64,000 nt of DNA from the NCBI RefSeq assembly GCF_900637655.1, contig NZ_LR134384.1:1-64000 (forward strand), given 5' to 3'. The notes below the pieces were generated by a model that saw nothing but the letters and a program-made list of their open reading frames with translations, had not been told where the DNA came from and searched no databases. The translations under genes were made by a program, and so were the position numbers. Numbering within the stretch: position 1 is the first letter of the stretch; the number at the start of each line of letters is the position of its first letter. Below, in pieces: positions 62,101 through 64,000 of this stretch. This stretch comes from Segatella oris (GTDB taxonomy: Bacteria > Bacteroidota > Bacteroidia > Bacteroidales > Bacteroidaceae).

Positions 62101-64000
62101 TTACCTCATTACTTTTTTCCCGTCAATGATATAGACTCCCTTAGGCAAACGGTCTGCAGGTATAACGATGCGAGTGCCTTGGAGATTATAAATCACAGGA
62201 ATGGAAGGGGCATTTTCTATCGTAGAGACACCCGTACTCCCAGGATTGGAAACCGCAAACTGCACACGGGGAGTTTCATTATTCCACACATCTACCCGCT
62301 GATTGTTCTCCTTTATCTCTACATGTACCTCGTAAGTATGCCCACGTTTCAAGCGATTGAGCGGGAATTGAGCAAGCGTAGTCTTGGGTGGAATGTAGGC
62401 AAAAGCATTGAAAGACACGTTGGCTACCGACCCTACATCGACAGAGGTGCCGTCAGTTGTGTCCTGTACACGATAAAACAACGGACCGTAATAGTTTTTA
62501 CTGCCTCTCAAATTGGCTGTCACCATTAGTCCTAACATCTTCGTTTCTTCAGGATTAAACACTTGCAAGGGAGTGGATTTTCCGTCAGCAAGAAACTCTA
62601 TCCCATTGATACTGAGATAAAACGGGGCAGTGTTGGGCAGCACATTCACTTCTATCGGAGCTGTGGTTGCAATAGGTATCTCTTCTGACTGATTGCCACC
62701 TTTATCCACAGAAATAAAGAAACTAACCCGATAGCGACCTGCAAGAAGGGCATTACTGACACCATTCGTGTCGTAAGACGTTAGTACCGGAGCACGCAAA
62801 GCTGTTGTTTCAAGTCGTTGAGCAAGTACCTCTTGCGTAATAGGAGCAGTATATTTAATGCCGTTTTCTATTCCCTCAAAGCGCACAATTATCTTTCCGC
62901 GCACCTCTTCCCAGCCTTCATTTTTAACAACCAAACCGAACACACCCTGCCTTCCACTACCTTGATAGAGAGGGGCAAGCAGGTCTGGCTGTCTTTCTAA
63001 TGAAAGATGAATACGAGGGGCAAGCTCTTTCACAACGATTTTATCATCTGTCAATTCCACCTTTTGTGTGTTTGCATAAACTATCGACTGCCAACCCGAA
63101 TAGGTGGAAGGCCGTTCTGTGAGTTCGTTGGAAAGGGGTTTGAGCGTATAGGTTCCATTCGGAAGACCAGCAAAGTCGAGGTTGTCGAAGTCTGCAGTGG
63201 TAGTGGAAAAGATACTGCTGAGATTGATTTCTGTTTGAAAAGCATTGAAAAGCTTCACCCTTACGCCTTTTTCATCATAAAGTCCAAGTGCCACCTTGCC
63301 CGTAAAACGCCCGAGTTCACCATTGACAGGACTGTTGGTTCCAAGCTTTTTCACCTTTGCATGCAATACGGCACCCCGTTTCACTTCTGTCTCTGCAACG
63401 GTAAAAGGGTAAACATCTCTTGTCTCCAACCCTCTCAATACAGCAAACTCTTTGTGGCTTCCGTCTTTGGGATGCGCAAGAACTACTTCTATTTCCTCAT
63501 AAAACTTGCCGTCGTTTAATCCGAAACCACTAACAGGAAGATAGATAGTATTAATATCAAAGTATCCGTCAAATTCGCCACCCCATCCCCAATTCGTATG
63601 TATAAAGCCACGTCGGTCGTATCCATCAAACACGAAAACATGTGAGCCTCCACAGACCAGAACAGGATAACCATCGGATAGTTCGTTGAGAATAACATCG
63701 TAAAAAGCCCCCGACAACATATAATCCTTGTACAGATGACGTACCGAATAGCCGAAATCGTTACGCAAAGCATCCATAGCATAGTGCAGATTAGAGTTGC
63801 TTCCTTTATAATAGTAATGCATACGAACGGCCTTCCCAACATCTCGCATCAGCACACCAACAGCATCTCCTCCTTTATTATCCATCTGTTTTGCATAATC
63901 TTTCATATATTGCCACTGATAATCGGCACTTTTCTGAGCCTCTGTACCTTGGGAGAAGATGTAAGCATTGGGGCGTGATTTAGGCCACTTATGATAATAC
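62101..64000 (-). CDS. C10 (streptopain/interpain-type) peptidase, 5' end outside window
   Basis: The frame is open to base 64000 and reads SRPNAYIFSQGTEAQKSADY at the window edge, so the N-terminus, including the signal peptide and catalytic Cys, lies beyond it. The visible catalytic part has VLVCGGSHVFVFDGYDRRGF with the active His, and IHTNWGWGGEFDGYFDINTI, the C10 signature. A long series of beta domains follows and the last 80 residues (VIYNLQGTRIVIPADRLPKG, then VYIIDGKKVM) match the C-terminal sorting domain of T9SS cargo. Prevotella intermedia interpain A is of this family. It would be a secreted cysteine protease, exported by SprA-type T9SS. Confidence 0.88.
   Translation of the reverse strand, partial: YYHKWPKSRPNAYIFSQGTEAQKSADYQWQYMKDYAKQMDNKGGDAVGVLMRDVGKAVRMHYYYKGSNSNLHYAMDALRNDFGYSVRHLYKDYMLSGAFYDVILNELSDGYPVLVCGGSHVFVFDGYDRRGFIHTNWGWGGEFDGYFDINTIYLPVSGFGLNDGKFYEEIEVVLAHPKDGSHKEFAVLRGLETRDVYPFTVAETEVKRGAVLHAKVKKLGTNSPVNGELGRFTGKVALGLYDEKGVRVKLFNAFQTEINLSSIFSTTTADFDNLDFAGLPNGTYTLKPLSNELTERPSTYSGWQSIVYANTQKVELTDDKIVVKELAPRIHLSLERQPDLLAPLYQGSGRQGVFGLVVKNEGWEEVRGKIIVRFEGIENGIKYTAPITQEVLAQRLETTALRAPVLTSYDTNGVSNALLAGRYRVSFFISVDKGGNQSEEIPIATTAPIEVNVLPNTAPFYLSINGIEFLADGKSTPLQVFNPEETKMLGLMVTANLRGSKNYYGPLFYRVQDTTDGTSVDVGSVANVSFNAFAYIPPKTTLAQFPLNRLKRGHTYEVHVEIKENNQRVDVWNNETPRVQFAVSNPGSTGVSTIENAPSIPVIYNLQGTRIVIPADRLPKGVYIIDGKKVMR

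Noticed and set aside
1..64000. CRISPR array or insertion sequence
   Set aside because: No regular repeat-spacer series and no IS-type transposase; the only transposase is the MuA-like phage gene. The iterons at 20.0 kb have 12-bp units without spacers.

Overview
The window looks like chromosome from a Bacteroidota species of the Prevotellaceae, most likely Prevotella or a close relative. The evidence is the ruvA-sprA pair, a SusC/SusD pair, a C10 (streptopain/interpain-type) protease with a type IX secretion tail, and TAnnTTTG-type -7 promoter boxes, two of them with a TTTG box 19-20 bp upstream. The layout is a Mu-like transposable prophage at the left (1 to about 20.9 kb, running off the left edge) followed by about 43 kb of ordinary chromosome.

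Prophage. Virion genes lie in three blocks. A leftward block (1-2.0 kb) holds the major capsid protein and the Mu I-type protease/scaffold. A rightward block (2.2-7.6 kb) holds the small and large terminase, a gp36-like protein, the DUF935 portal and a MuF head protein with a nuclease-like C-terminal domain. A leftward block follows (7.8-9.2 kb: gp37-like and virion morphogenesis genes). The early operon also runs leftward, from about 17.8 kb down to 9.3 kb: small genes, MuA-like DDE transposase, MuB-like ATPase, a second ATPase, an ASCH-like protein, DUF4406, YopX, GemA and DUF3164. An S24-type repressor faces it from 17.97 kb. A Bacteroidota promoter with a repeated 12-bp motif sits between them and reads as the lysogeny switch. 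Beyond the repressor are two membrane-protein genes and two arrays of short repeats near the presumed phage end. The first 4.9 kb carries about 19 frameshifts, almost all removable by changing one short mononucleotide run by one base. No other clear-cut gene in the window shows this, so base-call or assembly error is as likely as decay.

Chromosome, 21-30 kb: GNAT acetyltransferase, the giant T9SS translocon gene sprA, and ruvA. 30-41.8 kb: DUF2339 membrane protein, a small FMN-binding protein, SusC-SusD-ComEC in a row, and a secreted C1 peptidase. 41.9-48.8 kb: a CobW-type GTPase with a histidine-rich insert plus a HAD hydrolase, then dxs-trkA-trkH with overlapping ends. 49.3-55.1 kb: a 49-residue protein, aldose 1-epimerase family protein, tRNA-Gln, rsfS-ftsH-cdsA and tRNA-Leu. 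55.2-64 kb: AraC regulator, the operon parC - DUF3316 - S41 protease, a small lipoprotein, and the 3' part of a C10 protease whose C-terminus looks like a T9SS sorting signal, so SprA and a probable cargo are in the same window.

The least explained feature is a degenerate, AT-rich intergenic repeat of about 0.3-0.4 kb. It is seen in five gene-free gaps (32.98, 39.92, 48.82, 54.31 and 61.06 kb), in both orientations, with internal motifs close to GTAAYTTGACRCARATTRCA.
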